Assembly: GCA_963810525.1 (NCBI GenBank) | Contig: CAWENB010000003.1 | Span: 62,001 to 126,000 of the forward strand | DNA: 64,000 bases | Source: JAICLK01 sp963810525 | GTDB lineage: Bacteria > Patescibacteriota > Saccharimonadia > Saccharimonadales > UBA4665 | Direction of reading: 5' to 3' | Shown: one piece after another, positions 27,253 through 36,336 of the stretch | How the letters are laid out: the number at the start of each line of letters is the position of its first letter | How positions within the stretch are numbered: the stretch's first letter is position 1 | Translations under genes and position numbers: made by a program | Notes under the pieces: generated by a model | Database searches by the model: none | The model's input: only the letters and a program-made list of their open reading frames with translations | Told to the model about the DNA's origin: nothing

Positions 27253-27732
27253 TCATCCAAAATTTGTGGTCATACTGTGGCATATGGCTGCAGCGAGCGC
27301 ATCGGCGCAGTCGTCGGGCTGCGGTGCTTTTTGCAACTGCAGGAGCACCCGCACCATTTCCTGCATTTGCTTTTTGTCGGCGCGGCCGTAGCCGGTAAGC
27401 GCCTGCTTGATCTGCAGCGGCGTGTATTCATAAATCGTTAGCCCAGCTTGCCGGCCGCACAGCAGTATCACGCCGCGCGCCTGCGCCACCGTCATGGCGG
27501 TCGTCACATTCTGGGCAAAGAAGAGCTTCTCCACCGACATAATGGTAGGTTCGGTTTCAGTAATAATATCGGTCAGCTCTTCGTAAATCGTTTCGAGCCG
27601 AATCGCGTCGTCCTCGTGTACCGGCGTGCGGATAACGCCGGCATCGACGAGTTGCGCCTTACCCGGAATAGCTGCCTCAATAATGCCGAACCCCAAAATG
27701 CCCGTACCCGGATCAATTCCTAAAATGCGCAT
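27253..27732 (-). CDS. ruvC: RuvC Holliday-junction resolvase
   Basis: 159 residues. Catalytic acids appear in GIDPGTG (D7), SVEKLFF (Glu) and PDDCADA (two Asp near the end), with the family segment YTPLQIKQALTGYGRADKKQM. It nicks Holliday junctions held by RuvAB. Its TATACT box (27743-27748, minus strand) overlaps the promoter of the divergent PLD gene. Confidence 0.94.
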   Translation of the reverse strand: MRILGIDPGTGILGFGIIEAAIPGKAQLVDAGVIRTPVHEDDAIRLETIYEELTDIITETEPTIMSVEKLFFAQNVTTAMTVAQARGVILLCGRQAGLTIYEYTPLQIKQALTGYGRADKKQMQEMVRVLLQLQKAPQPDDCADALAAAICHSMTTNFG

Positions 27733-27742
27733 ACCTAAACAT

Positions 27743-27752
27743 AGTATAGAAT
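27743..27752. promoter_or_regulatory. Overlapping divergent -10 boxes for ruvC and the PLD gene
   Basis: The ten bases contain TAGAAT (27747-27752) reading right, 9 nt before ATG 27762, and TATACT reading left (27743-27748), 10 nt before the ruvC ATG at 27732. The two polymerase sites cannot be occupied together, so the two genes should compete for transcription. Confidence 0.5.
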
Positions 27753-27761
27753 AGACTGATA

Positions 27762-28820
27762 ATGATACGCATTTTAACGCGAGCCGAGTATTTTAAGGAG
27801 CTTGCCCGCAACATTGCTGAAACTAAAGGCGGTGGCCGCGTTGCACTGGCCAGCATGATTTTTGATACGCACGAGCCAATTATCATGGAGATCGCTAACG
27901 AGTTGGCCGCTGCGGCCAAACGGGGCGTGGCTGTCTACCTTGCGATTGATGCCCGTGAGTTTTTGACCCGCGAAGACACGAAGCTACCCGGCCCGCTCTG
28001 GTATCACAAATCACTACCCGAACATATGCGAGAGCCGTTCCGCACTCATCGCGACACGCTTGAACGGCTGATGGCCGGCGGCGTTCACTTCGAGATTATC
28101 AATAAGCCGAGACGTCGCTTCAGCCTCATGCAGGCCGGACGTTCGCACATCAAAGCCGCAGTAATTGACGATACTGCTTACATTGGCGGTAGTAACCTTG
28201 AATTGCCTGACTGTATAGACGGTATGGTCAAGCTTCATGATCGCGATACCGCCGATTGGCTTTTTGGCAGACTGAAACAGCTGGTCGAGACCGGCCAGTC
28301 GCGTATCGCCTTCAATGACACGGATGAACGGCATGTCGTGAATGCACAAACTGAAATCCTGCTCGATGCCGGCAAACCCGGCCAGTCACTCATTCTTGAG
28401 CAAGCGCTGCAGTTTTTAGATCAGGCAAAAGAATGGATTTTCTTCACCTGCCAGTTCGTGCCGCACGGCTTGATCGCCGATTACCTGGTCCGAGCCAAGC
28501 GGCGCGGAGTGGACATAACGGTCGTGTTCAACCATCCCAGCAAGCACGGTTCGTACGAAGGATTACTACAGCGCACTGCGAAACTTCATGAGCGCCTGCG
28601 ACTGCCCGCCGATTACTTCAAAGATGAACTTCCGAAGTCGCGGCCCTTCCTGCACGGCAAACTCCTTGCAACCGAGCAAGGCGTCAGCGTCGGCAGTCAC
28701 AACTTCGTCTATACAGGCGTGCATCTCGGTACCGCCGAAATGGCACTTTTTAGCCGCGACCCTGAACTCGCCAAAAGACTGGTTGTCTCCGTCAAGCAAC
28801 AAACAAACACGACGACTTAG
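27762..28820 (+). CDS. Phospholipase D-like enzyme (cardiolipin synthase type)
   Basis: 352 residues with two HKD half-sites: HIKAAVIDDTAYIGGSNL and HGKLLATEQGVSVGSHNF. In the second the usual Asp position is Glu. The layout matches cardiolipin synthase/PLD phosphodiesterases, which use both histidines for phosphatidyl transfer. There is no N-terminal membrane helix, unlike classic cardiolipin synthases. The last 4 nt overlap the convergent Nudix gene. Confidence 0.8.
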   Translation: MIRILTRAEYFKELARNIAETKGGGRVALASMIFDTHEPIIMEIANELAAAAKRGVAVYLAIDAREFLTREDTKLPGPLWYHKSLPEHMREPFRTHRDTLERLMAGGVHFEIINKPRRRFSLMQAGRSHIKAAVIDDTAYIGGSNLELPDCIDGMVKLHDRDTADWLFGRLKQLVETGQSRIAFNDTDERHVVNAQTEILLDAGKPGQSLILEQALQFLDQAKEWIFFTCQFVPHGLIADYLVRAKRRGVDITVVFNHPSKHGSYEGLLQRTAKLHERLRLPADYFKDELPKSRPFLHGKLLATEQGVSVGSHNFVYTGVHLGTAEMALFSRDPELAKRLVVSVKQQTNTTT

Positions 28821-29329
28821 TACCGCATCGTCGCAGCCTCACGTTCGACGATGTCGCGCCACTCGTAGCTGCTACCGAGTTTGACATCACCAAATCTGCT
28901 CAGCGGCACCCACTCCGGCATTTCACTCCAAGCTCGTTCACGCTCATCGATGCCATCAAGTGAAAATTCACCACCCACGTAGTCACACGCATAAAAGAGT
29001 AATATTGATTGGAATAACTCCACGACATCATCAGTACGTAAGTTTTTGAAGATATTGCTTTTGCAGGAGATCAGGCGCGGGTTAGCAACCCTGATACCGG
29101 TCTCTTCGATTGTTTCGCGCACCACAGTCGCTTCTGGCATTTCACCGAAGTCTATGCCTCCGCCCGGTAAGTTATACGTGCCTACCTGACGGGTAAGCAG
29201 GATGCTGCCTTCGTGCAGCACAACCGCATATGCTGACGGCCGCCATTTTAGGTCGCTTGCCGCGACTTCGAACTTTTTACCATGGAAGTCCACCGCCGTT
29301 AACGTTTGCAGATTGGTGCTATCCCCCAT
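28817..29329 (-). CDS. Nudix hydrolase
   Basis: 170 residues. The Nudix box is GGGIDFGEMPEATVVRETIEETGI, read in two parts, after YAVVLHEGSILLTRQ. The family hydrolyses nucleoside diphosphates linked to another moiety; substrate not predictable. Third gene of an operon with yebC and the IMPase gene: its ATG lies 11 nt inside the IMPase end, with GGAGG six nt ahead. Confidence 0.83.
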   Translation of the reverse strand: MGDSTNLQTLTAVDFHGKKFEVAASDLKWRPSAYAVVLHEGSILLTRQVGTYNLPGGGIDFGEMPEATVVRETIEETGIRVANPRLISCKSNIFKNLRTDDVVELFQSILLFYACDYVGGEFSLDGIDERERAWSEMPEWVPLSRFGDVKLGSSYEWRDIVEREAATMRY

Positions 29330-30104
29330 TTACGACCTCCAATAATGCATCGTGAACCAGGCCATTAGTGGCAATGAGCGGCGTCTGACTATCGTACGGT
29401 TGCACGTTGCCCGCTTGGTCAGTCGCCTTACCGCCCGCTTCTTCAAGTATAATTTGCGCTGCCGCCACGTCCCACGGTTTCGGCCGGCCGATGACAGAAG
29501 CTACAGCCGTGCCAGCGGCAACCAGGCAGCAGCTATACGCAAACGAACGGAAGCTGAAGGCTTTTCCGCCCAGGTCTTCGATTGCATCGTATAGCACACC
29601 GGTCTTTTTGCCCGGTTCCATTGCCCGGCTGCTGAGCAGTACATAATTCTGCTGCACGGTTTCGGCCGTTGAAACCTGCAGCCGTTCGTCATTTACATAA
29701 GCCCCTTGTCCACGGCGAGCCCAAAACATCCGGTTCAAATATGGATCGAACACGATGCCGAGCAGCGGCTGGCCGTCGACCACCAAAGCCAGGCAGAAGG
29801 TTGAAAGCGGCGCACCAAGCGTGAATGCGAATGTTCCGTCAATCGGGTCAACTACCCACACGCGCTGGCGCTTGGGTTCAAAACTCATCTCCTCGCCCAA
29901 GATACCGTCGTCGGGGAAGGTATCGCTCACTTGCTCGATGACAAATTTATTGATCGCCACATCCGCTTCGGTCAGCGGCGAATTGTCCGATTTCCAGGTG
30001 CTGGCCGTATGCAATCCGAAGGCGGCTCGCATCTTCTCGCCGGCTCGCAACGCCAGCGCTTTAGCGAACTCAAGCTCTATTTGGTAATCCACCTGTGAAT
30101 CCAT
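29319..30104 (-). CDS. Inositol monophosphatase-family phosphatase
   Basis: 261 residues. Metal-site motifs: GEEMSFE (Glu), VVDPIDGT (DPIDGT signature) and KPWDVAAAQIILEEAGG (late WD). This family includes inositol-1-phosphatase, histidinol-phosphatase and 3'-phosphoadenosine phosphatase. The sequence alone does not separate them. The ATG overlaps the yebC stop by one base (TAATG), so the two are co-translated. Confidence 0.87.
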   Translation of the reverse strand: MDSQVDYQIELEFAKALALRAGEKMRAAFGLHTASTWKSDNSPLTEADVAINKFVIEQVSDTFPDDGILGEEMSFEPKRQRVWVVDPIDGTFAFTLGAPLSTFCLALVVDGQPLLGIVFDPYLNRMFWARRGQGAYVNDERLQVSTAETVQQNYVLLSSRAMEPGKKTGVLYDAIEDLGGKAFSFRSFAYSCCLVAAGTAVASVIGRPKPWDVAAAQIILEEAGGKATDQAGNVQPYDSQTPLIATNGLVHDALLEVVNGG

Positions 30105-30832
30105 TAGCCTTCGAGTAAACTTTCATCGATATCAAAATTGACGTGGGTGTTCGTGACGTCGTCGACTTCGTCCAGTGCATCCATAAGCCGCATGATTTTG
30201 CCAGCCGTGTCTTTTTCGGTAACTTCAACGGTGTTTTTCGGCACGTATGTTAACTCTGCCTCAACGATGCCAACGCCGGACTCTTTGAGCTCGTCGCGGA
30301 TCTTAGCGAGCTCCGTCGGCTCGGTATAAATAACTGATTCCTCGCCTTCTTCCTGCATATCGTCGGCGCCGGCGTCGAGCGCCTGCATAAGCAGTTCGTC
30401 GCCCCCGCTTTTGACGCGGATCATGCCCTTGCGGTCAAACTGGAAAGCTACGGCACCCTTCTCAGCCACGTTGCCACCATGCTTCGAAAACGCCAGCCGC
30501 ACCTCGGGATAGGTGCGATTAATGTTATCCGTGGCACACTCCACGAGAATCGCCACGCCGCCCGGTCCGTAGCCTTCGTACATGACTTCTTGCAGCTGCG
30601 CCGCATTCTTATCCTTCACCCGGTCGATGCTGCGCTGGATGTTGGCCGCTGGCATATTGGCCGCTTTGGCTTTATCAATCGCCAAACGCAGACTGAAGTT
30701 CGTTTCAGGATCTATGCCGTTGCGGGCTGAAATGGCAATGGCGTTGCCGAGACGAGTAAACACTGCGCCGCGCGCTGCGTCCTTCACGGCCTTCTGTCGT
30801 TTGATCGTCGACCATTTCGAATGTCCGCTCAA
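30104..30832 (-). CDS. YebC/PmpR-family protein
   Basis: 242 residues, full length: SGHSKWSTIKRQK at the start, GYGPGGVAILVECATDN in the middle and acidic C-terminal domains. The family was described as transcription regulators and more recently tied to translation of proline-rich stretches. The start codon is TTG at 30832, with AGGGGAGA upstream. First gene of the operon; a TATAAT box lies about 30 nt further up. Confidence 0.92.
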   Translation of the reverse strand: MSGHSKWSTIKRQKAVKDAARGAVFTRLGNAIAISARNGIDPETNFSLRLAIDKAKAANMPAANIQRSIDRVKDKNAAQLQEVMYEGYGPGGVAILVECATDNINRTYPEVRLAFSKHGGNVAEKGAVAFQFDRKGMIRVKSGGDELLMQALDAGADDMQEEGEESVIYTEPTELAKIRDELKESGVGIVEAELTYVPKNTVEVTEKDTAGKIMRLMDALDEVDDVTNTHVNFDIDESLLEG

Positions 30833-31056
30833 ATTTTTCTCCCCTAATTGTTTCCGTGTTCTTATCTGTAATTATATATTTTTACTTGCGGTTTGCCAAG
30901 TTGCGTGTTTAAAATCGGCGCGTGTCGAAGAAGAGGTTGAGCTCAAGAACGAGGCGTCTTATCGCACCGCCGTAATCAAACAGAAACGCACGAATCACGT
31001 AGCTATAATAGCAAAAGACACCACCGAGAGAACGCCGATGCGCACTGCCTTAGATC

Positions 31057-31395
31057 CTATCCGTTGATCTGACGCAAACGCGCCATGATGATATTTCGGA
31101 ATAAATTGTCGGGGATGGATTTTCCTGGGCTGAAGTGAACACTGCCGCTGGTGCACTCAAATTTTGATAAATCTACACCAAGTCCGTCGACCGCGCAAAA
31201 CGGATACAGGCTCAGGAAATTCTTGTTGACCATAATTGCCACCAACCCTTTGCCCTTGTACTTAAATGCTGGCATCGCGTAGCTTATCTCTTCTGTCGCG
31301 TTCGGTACTAGTTGCCGCACGATGCCATATATATGATCGACTGCAGCTTTTTCCGGCAGGCTCAAGGTTGCCAAGTAATCATCAATGACCGACAT
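31057..31395 (-). CDS. DUF1801 (YdhG-like) protein
   Basis: 112 residues with the DUF1801 pattern: EEISYAMPAFKYKGKGLVAI and LSLYPFCAVDGLG, ending in an Arg-rich helix. Structure of the family is a small beta-sheet with a hydrophobic pocket; biochemical role unknown. It lies 8 bp after a VOC-family gene on the same strand. Confidence 0.8.
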   Translation of the reverse strand: MSVIDDYLATLSLPEKAAVDHIYGIVRQLVPNATEEISYAMPAFKYKGKGLVAIMVNKNFLSLYPFCAVDGLGVDLSKFECTSGSVHFSPGKSIPDNLFRNIIMARLRQING

Positions 31396-31403
31396 ATGAC
31401 CGA

Positions 31404-31820
31404 TTAATTATCGGCCTTAGAGATATTCACCATCCAGTTGATACCGAATTTGTCCTCGAGCCAGCCGAAGGTGTCACCCCACGATTCTTGTTTAAGTTTT
31501 TGCTTTACATTGCCGCCTTCGCTGAGCGCCTCAAACGCATTGATGAGTCGTTCGCGGTCCGTGCCGCTGAGTGCAATGGCGAAGTTGTCACCCACTTTTG
31601 CAGGGTACTCAGTCATGCCGTCTGTGCCCAATATCATAACGCCGTCGGCTTCTAGTTGCGCGTGCATAATCCTGTCGCTTGGGCCTGCCGGCTTTGGCGC
31701 ACCGTCGAGGTTGAATGCTACGAGGTTCAGCTTACCGCCCAGCGCCTTCTGATAAAATTCCATCGCCTCGCGCGCCCGTCCTGCAAAATTGACATACGGG
31801 CTGGTTGATATTTGATTCAT
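31404..31820 (-). CDS. VOC-superfamily protein (PhnB-like)
   Basis: 138 residues: SPYVNFAGRAREAMEFYQKALGGK, MHAQLEADGVMILGTDG and WGDTFGWLEDKFGINWMVN are the PhnB/3-demethylubiquinone-methyltransferase-like branch of the glyoxalase/bleomycin-resistance (VOC) fold. Start chosen at ATG 31820, preceded by GAGGAGA; a longer frame to 31946 has no support. Substrate unknown. Confidence 0.85.
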   Translation of the reverse strand: MNQISTSPYVNFAGRAREAMEFYQKALGGKLNLVAFNLDGAPKPAGPSDRIMHAQLEADGVMILGTDGMTEYPAKVGDNFAIALSGTDRERLINAFEALSEGGNVKQKLKQESWGDTFGWLEDKFGINWMVNISKADN

Positions 31821-32008
31821 AGGCTTCTCCTCGTTACTAAAACTACTGGCATTGTCGCATGTAACAAGACCCGAGGCAAAATTATAGCCATTCAGCGCCG
31901 GAATTTGACACGAGCGAAAATTGCGAACAATTCCGCACTCAGCCAATATCGGAGCACTAGACTATGATCGTCATTAGTCGATTCCATCAGCGTCGTCACC
32001 ATAAGGGT

Positions 32009-33520
32009 TTACTCCTGCTTCTGAAAACCGATGACGAACGGCTTAAGGATTTTCTGGGCGCGCTGGTTCATTCCTAGCACGTATGGATCGTTCGGCCAAT
32101 ACCAACCGGCGTTGCTCTGCGCGATGAATGTTATCACGCCGCCGCCCTGAAGGAAGAGCAGGAAAACCATGCCGAGCATAAATGCCTGCCGGCCCCGGCT
32201 CAGCATTTGCCGATAAGCCATACCGATTACTAGTAAAACCGGCAGCAAGACCGGCAGCATATATCGCCCATTGATTGCGATGAGCCGACCGTATTGCAAA
32301 TACGCGTAATAATTTTTTCCGAGCAGCGACAAGACATAGGCGAAGCTGACAAAAAGTAGAAATGTAAGCACCGGATCGCGCGGAAAAATATCGCGGCGGG
32401 ACCGCCAAACGAGCACCAGGCCGACGTTAAATGTCATACCCGCCGCGAGCATGATGCCCGGAAGCGGCGTGAAGTTTTGATACGATTCGCGTCCGTTCGG
32501 GCCGTTAATCGTAAAGAACGTGCGCAAAAACATCCCTTGCACCCAGCCGCCCAAAAACACTAGCGGGTCGTTCGAGCTGTTGCTTGGCTTGCCGAACTTC
32601 GCAACCTCTTGCGCGTACTGCTCATTCCTTTCCCATGGGCCGTAAGCCACGCAACGTTCGGCACTAATTACCTGGTTACACTGTGGAATCAAGTTATGAT
32701 ACTTCACCGCGTTAACGCCATACATTTCAACAAACAATCCAACGCTCATCATCAGCAAGCTCGCGACGGCAATATTTTGCGCCCGCGGTACCGACTGCCA
32801 AGACTTATTCACCAGCCTCCATAAACTTTGGCGAGAATGCCGGACAAATTTCCAAAGCAAATATATTAAGTACAACGTGATGGCCGTAAGGATTGGCAAG
32901 TATGGATATTTCTCGAGCGATGCCAGTACCGCCACACTGAACGACGTCAATAGCAGATGCACGTTCAGTCGTTTTTTCAGGAGCTGTTCGCGGAAGCGCA
33001 GTACCATCAGCAAATTGACCGGCAGGATGAGTATCATTAAGTTGTCGTAATTAACCTGACCGGCCAGCAACGGCACGATTGGAATCAGTACAAAAAAGAA
33101 AAGTGCCACTTGAACCACACCTTTCGTAACCCTGGTCTTGAGCAGAAGCTGCCGGAAAAATACAAGCCCGCCCGCAAAGAAGCCTATATTGATTAGCCGT
33201 AGGCAAATAACGGTCGTTTTAAAGCTAAACGCCGAAATTAACCAGCGATACGGAAAGCTCATCAACCAATGATACAAATACGACGGATCACGCGTAACGG
33301 CGCCGTACGGTGCCATCCCGGCTGGCTGATGCAGCATAAGCGGGCCCAGTTGATGCGAATACAGCTGGATGATGCCCAGGTGATAGCCTTCGTCAAACGC
33401 CATCGGGTAACGTGCCGAAAGCGCAATCCAAGCCGACTCAACGACGAACAGCAGCAAGGTGATGACGAAGAAAGCTCGAGACTTAACGAACGAAAGCGTT
33501 GCTTTTGCGAAAGTTTGCAT
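32009..33520 (-). CDS. GT-C type polytopic membrane glycosyltransferase-like protein
   Basis: 503 residues with about ten hydrophobic segments. The first periplasmic loop carries an acidic pair in AFDEGYHLGI, the usual place for the catalytic Asp of GT-C glycosyltransferases that use lipid-linked sugars (PMT/ArnT relatives). A large loop at about 280-340 contains two Cys (PQCNQV, ERCVAYG). It could glycosylate surface proteins or lipids. TACAAA is 6 nt before the ATG. The neighbouring genes give no pathway. Confidence 0.7.
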   Translation of the reverse strand: MQTFAKATLSFVKSRAFFVITLLLFVVESAWIALSARYPMAFDEGYHLGIIQLYSHQLGPLMLHQPAGMAPYGAVTRDPSYLYHWLMSFPYRWLISAFSFKTTVICLRLINIGFFAGGLVFFRQLLLKTRVTKGVVQVALFFFVLIPIVPLLAGQVNYDNLMILILPVNLLMVLRFREQLLKKRLNVHLLLTSFSVAVLASLEKYPYLPILTAITLYLIYLLWKFVRHSRQSLWRLVNKSWQSVPRAQNIAVASLLMMSVGLFVEMYGVNAVKYHNLIPQCNQVISAERCVAYGPWERNEQYAQEVAKFGKPSNSSNDPLVFLGGWVQGMFLRTFFTINGPNGRESYQNFTPLPGIMLAAGMTFNVGLVLVWRSRRDIFPRDPVLTFLLFVSFAYVLSLLGKNYYAYLQYGRLIAINGRYMLPVLLPVLLVIGMAYRQMLSRGRQAFMLGMVFLLFLQGGGVITFIAQSNAGWYWPNDPYVLGMNQRAQKILKPFVIGFQKQE

Positions 33521-33725
33521 ACCGTGTTTGTATCCGCTTACGCTTCAGTATACAGGGCTGCATCCGGTAGCGCATTAGATAATGCCCGCCCGCACCGACA
33601 TGTCACGACGTAACAATATCAGCTCCGGTGATAAGGTGGGTTTAAAATTTGGGGTGTTATTAATCGCAATTATACGCCGACGGACCGATATATACATTCG
33701 ACGCGCCTCCTGTTAATCTTACTCC

Positions 33726-34373
33726 ATGACGGTTGACGAAGCGTTCGCGCGTATCAAGAAACATCGCCCTGAAGTCGTATTCGTAAATGGAAAGACATCC
33801 ACGGGCAAAACGACATTTGCAATCAGGCTGAAATCAGAACTGGAGTATGGCCTTATCGAAATGGATGAAGTTGCAAGACGGGCCGTCATAAGGCCGCTCG
33901 GTCTCCCGGATGACGGTTCGGTGCACGTGGAGCTTTATAAGCTGCGAAACCATCTCGATTGGATCAGTATATTCTTAAGCGCTCTTCAGAAGCAGGCCAG
34001 AGAATCTTTAGCCAACGGGCATCCGGTAGTATTTGACGGTGCGATGCCGAACATCGCAACCATGCGGCAACTTTTTTCTGGCCTGCCCAAACCGGAAATT
34101 ATTTTTTTTCATCCTTTGAACCTGAGCAGATACGAAACCTTCATCACGAAGCGTTTTGAACTGACACACGAAAAGAGCAACTCCGGTCTGCCGCCATCGT
34201 TTTGGCGTATGATCGATGAAACTGCCTTTCGTGAATATTGCCGGACGCACATACTCTCACCGTACCTTAAACAGACTATTAACAACTATGCGAAATACTC
34301 ACTTGCAAGTTCAGACGAGCGACTCCTGATACTCGAAAACAACTTTAAAAATGTGCTTGTCGTCGAAATATAA
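33726..34373 (+). CDS. P-loop phosphotransferase-like protein
   Basis: 215 residues. The Walker A is VFVNGKTSTGKTTFAIRL near 18-35. VVFDGAMPN at mid-length gives a likely Walker B/acidic residue. Overall size and layout resemble zeta-toxin/chloramphenicol phosphotransferase-type small-molecule kinases, but no specific member is recognisable. TAATCT lies 6 nt before the ATG. Confidence 0.68.
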   Translation: MTVDEAFARIKKHRPEVVFVNGKTSTGKTTFAIRLKSELEYGLIEMDEVARRAVIRPLGLPDDGSVHVELYKLRNHLDWISIFLSALQKQARESLANGHPVVFDGAMPNIATMRQLFSGLPKPEIIFFHPLNLSRYETFITKRFELTHEKSNSGLPPSFWRMIDETAFREYCRTHILSPYLKQTINNYAKYSLASSDERLLILENNFKNVLVVEI

Positions 34374-34394
34374 AGCTTCGTATTATGTTTCTCT

Positions 34395-34589
34395 GTGCTG
34401 TACGACCAAAGCGTAGATTATAAATTCATCAAGTATCATAGCTTATTGTCCGTAGCGGAAATACGCCTGGATCAGGACGCCACATTGAACAATGCCAATT
34501 ACCGGGTTGTTCGATTGAGTGATATACAAATAATGTCAATCCAAGAAGCACCGAGGTTCCCAGAGACGCTCGTACTAGGTCGGAAATAA
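34395..34589 (+). CDS. Small hypothetical protein (GTG start)
   Basis: 64 residues from GTG 34395, containing VAEIRLDQDATLNNANYRVVRLSDIQIMSI. No family recognised. Support for being real: TATTAT at 34381-34386 precedes the GTG by 8 nt, the same arrangement as at confirmed genes nearby. It fills most of the space between the P-loop gene and the GH13 gene. Confidence 0.42.
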   Translation: MLYDQSVDYKFIKYHSLLSVAEIRLDQDATLNNANYRVVRLSDIQIMSIQEAPRFPETLVLGRK

Positions 34590-34698
34590 CTTTACTAATA
34601 CCTACCCGCGCACAGGTAATTCGTTCGGGTGAGTCGGCATCGTTATCCTCATGTCTTTCATATCTGTTGCGTCCTGGTTATTCTGCTATAGTGGACAC

Positions 34699-36297
34699 AT
34701 GCTACAAAACCAGCCGCCGTGGTTTCGCGGTGCAACTATTTATCAGATTTATCCGCGCAGCTTCTTTGACGCCAACAATGACGGTATTGGAGACCTCCCG
34801 GGTATCATTGAAAAACTCGACTACCTGGCCGGCTCGCCGGATTCTCTCGGTGTCGATGCAGTGTGGTTATCCCCGTTTTACCCGTCGCCTATGGCGGATT
34901 TCGGTTATGACATTACCGATTATTGCGATGTTGATCCGACATTCGGATCGCTTGATGATTTTAAACGGCTCGTGGCCGAAGCACATCAGCGCAACTTGCG
35001 GATAATCGTTGACTTTGTCCCCAATCATACCTCGGATCAGCACCCCTGGTTTATTGCCTCCCGACAGTCTCGCCGTAACCCGAGGCACGACTGGTACGTC
35101 TGGAAAGATCCGGGCCCGAATGGTGAGCCACCAAATAATTGGCTCAGCCTGTTCGGCGGCCCGGCCTGGCAATTCGATGAGACGCGGCAGCAGTTTTACC
35201 TGCACAGCTTCTTGAGCGAACAACCCGATCTGAACTGGGACAATCCGTCCGTCCGTGAGGCGATGCAGCACAATGTACGATTCTGGTTCGATTTGGGCGT
35301 CGATGGCATTCGTGTTGACGCTGTCTGGTGGTTGTCGAAGGATCCTGGGTTTAGAGACGATCCGCCGAACCCATCAGGTGACGAAGACCCATACAACGCA
35401 CTAAAGCATGACAATAGTCGGGAAGGGCCGCGTTTGTTCGAATATCTGTCCTTGCTGGCACAGACCGTCAAGGAATATGGCGAGAAGTTTATGATTGTCG
35501 AAGCCTACCCGGACATACCCGGTGACGTGAACGAATACATCAAATTTTACAAAAACATCGACCCTTCGGTCTGTGCGCCGTTCAATTTCGAAGGCATTTT
35601 TTTGCCCTGGGATGCCGCTACGTTTCGCGATTACGTCGATACCTACCAGCAACACATGAAGGATGATTATGAACCGATATATTGTCTCGGCAACCATGAC
35701 CGCCACCGGTTAACCAGTCGCATCGGCCGCCCGGCTGCCAAAGTTGCGGCCGTTATGCTCCTGACCTTGCCTGGCACCACTTTCATGTATTACGGAGACG
35801 AACTCGGTATGACTGATGTCCCTATCGCACCTGATCAGGTCCATGACCCGTTCGAACTAAACGTTCCCGGCAAAGGCCTAGGCAGGGATCCGGTTCGCAC
35901 GCCGTTGCAGTGGTCCGCGGAAGCTTATGCAGGATTTTCCAATACAACTCCCTGGTTGCCGGTTGCGGATGATGCTTCACGATATAACGTCCGCGAGGAG
36001 AGCGCTGACAAGCAATCATTTTTAACTTTGTACCGCCACTTACTATCGCTATGCGACCATTCGCCCGTGCTGAAACACGGCTCCTACCAATCATTCGACG
36101 CGGGAGACGGTATATACGCTTTTACGAGGACCGACGATTCCGAGAAATTTGTAATTTTATTGAATTTTACCGTCCGGGAGATACGTCTTGCGGCTCCCGT
36201 AAAGTTTAAGGAAGTAAAGTTCTCGATCTCAAACCGTATATACTCGAAGCAATTTGAGTCCCTGCCGCCCAATGAAGCCATCGTCGCCACTATATAA
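34699..36297 (+). CDS. GH13 alpha-glucosidase
   Basis: 532 residues of the alpha-amylase family, oligo-1,6-glucosidase/alpha-glucosidase/trehalose-synthase branch. Conserved regions: VDFVPNHTSDQHPWF, the nucleophile in GIRVDAVWW, the acid/base Glu in IVEAYPD, and LGNHDRHRL with the third acidic residue. No signal peptide, so it acts inside on short alpha-glucans. Start set at ATG 34699, six nt after TATAGT at 34687-34692; the longer frame from 34651 contains the promoter. Together with the GH15-like gene at the window start it suggests glycogen or maltodextrin use. Confidence 0.9.
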   Translation: MLQNQPPWFRGATIYQIYPRSFFDANNDGIGDLPGIIEKLDYLAGSPDSLGVDAVWLSPFYPSPMADFGYDITDYCDVDPTFGSLDDFKRLVAEAHQRNLRIIVDFVPNHTSDQHPWFIASRQSRRNPRHDWYVWKDPGPNGEPPNNWLSLFGGPAWQFDETRQQFYLHSFLSEQPDLNWDNPSVREAMQHNVRFWFDLGVDGIRVDAVWWLSKDPGFRDDPPNPSGDEDPYNALKHDNSREGPRLFEYLSLLAQTVKEYGEKFMIVEAYPDIPGDVNEYIKFYKNIDPSVCAPFNFEGIFLPWDAATFRDYVDTYQQHMKDDYEPIYCLGNHDRHRLTSRIGRPAAKVAAVMLLTLPGTTFMYYGDELGMTDVPIAPDQVHDPFELNVPGKGLGRDPVRTPLQWSAEAYAGFSNTTPWLPVADDASRYNVREESADKQSFLTLYRHLLSLCDHSPVLKHGSYQSFDAGDGIYAFTRTDDSEKFVILLNFTVREIRLAAPVKFKEVKFSISNRIYSKQFESLPPNEAIVATI

Positions 36298-36336
36298 GTT
36301 TTAGTCCACTAAAGTATAAGGGTATAAGATGGTAGT

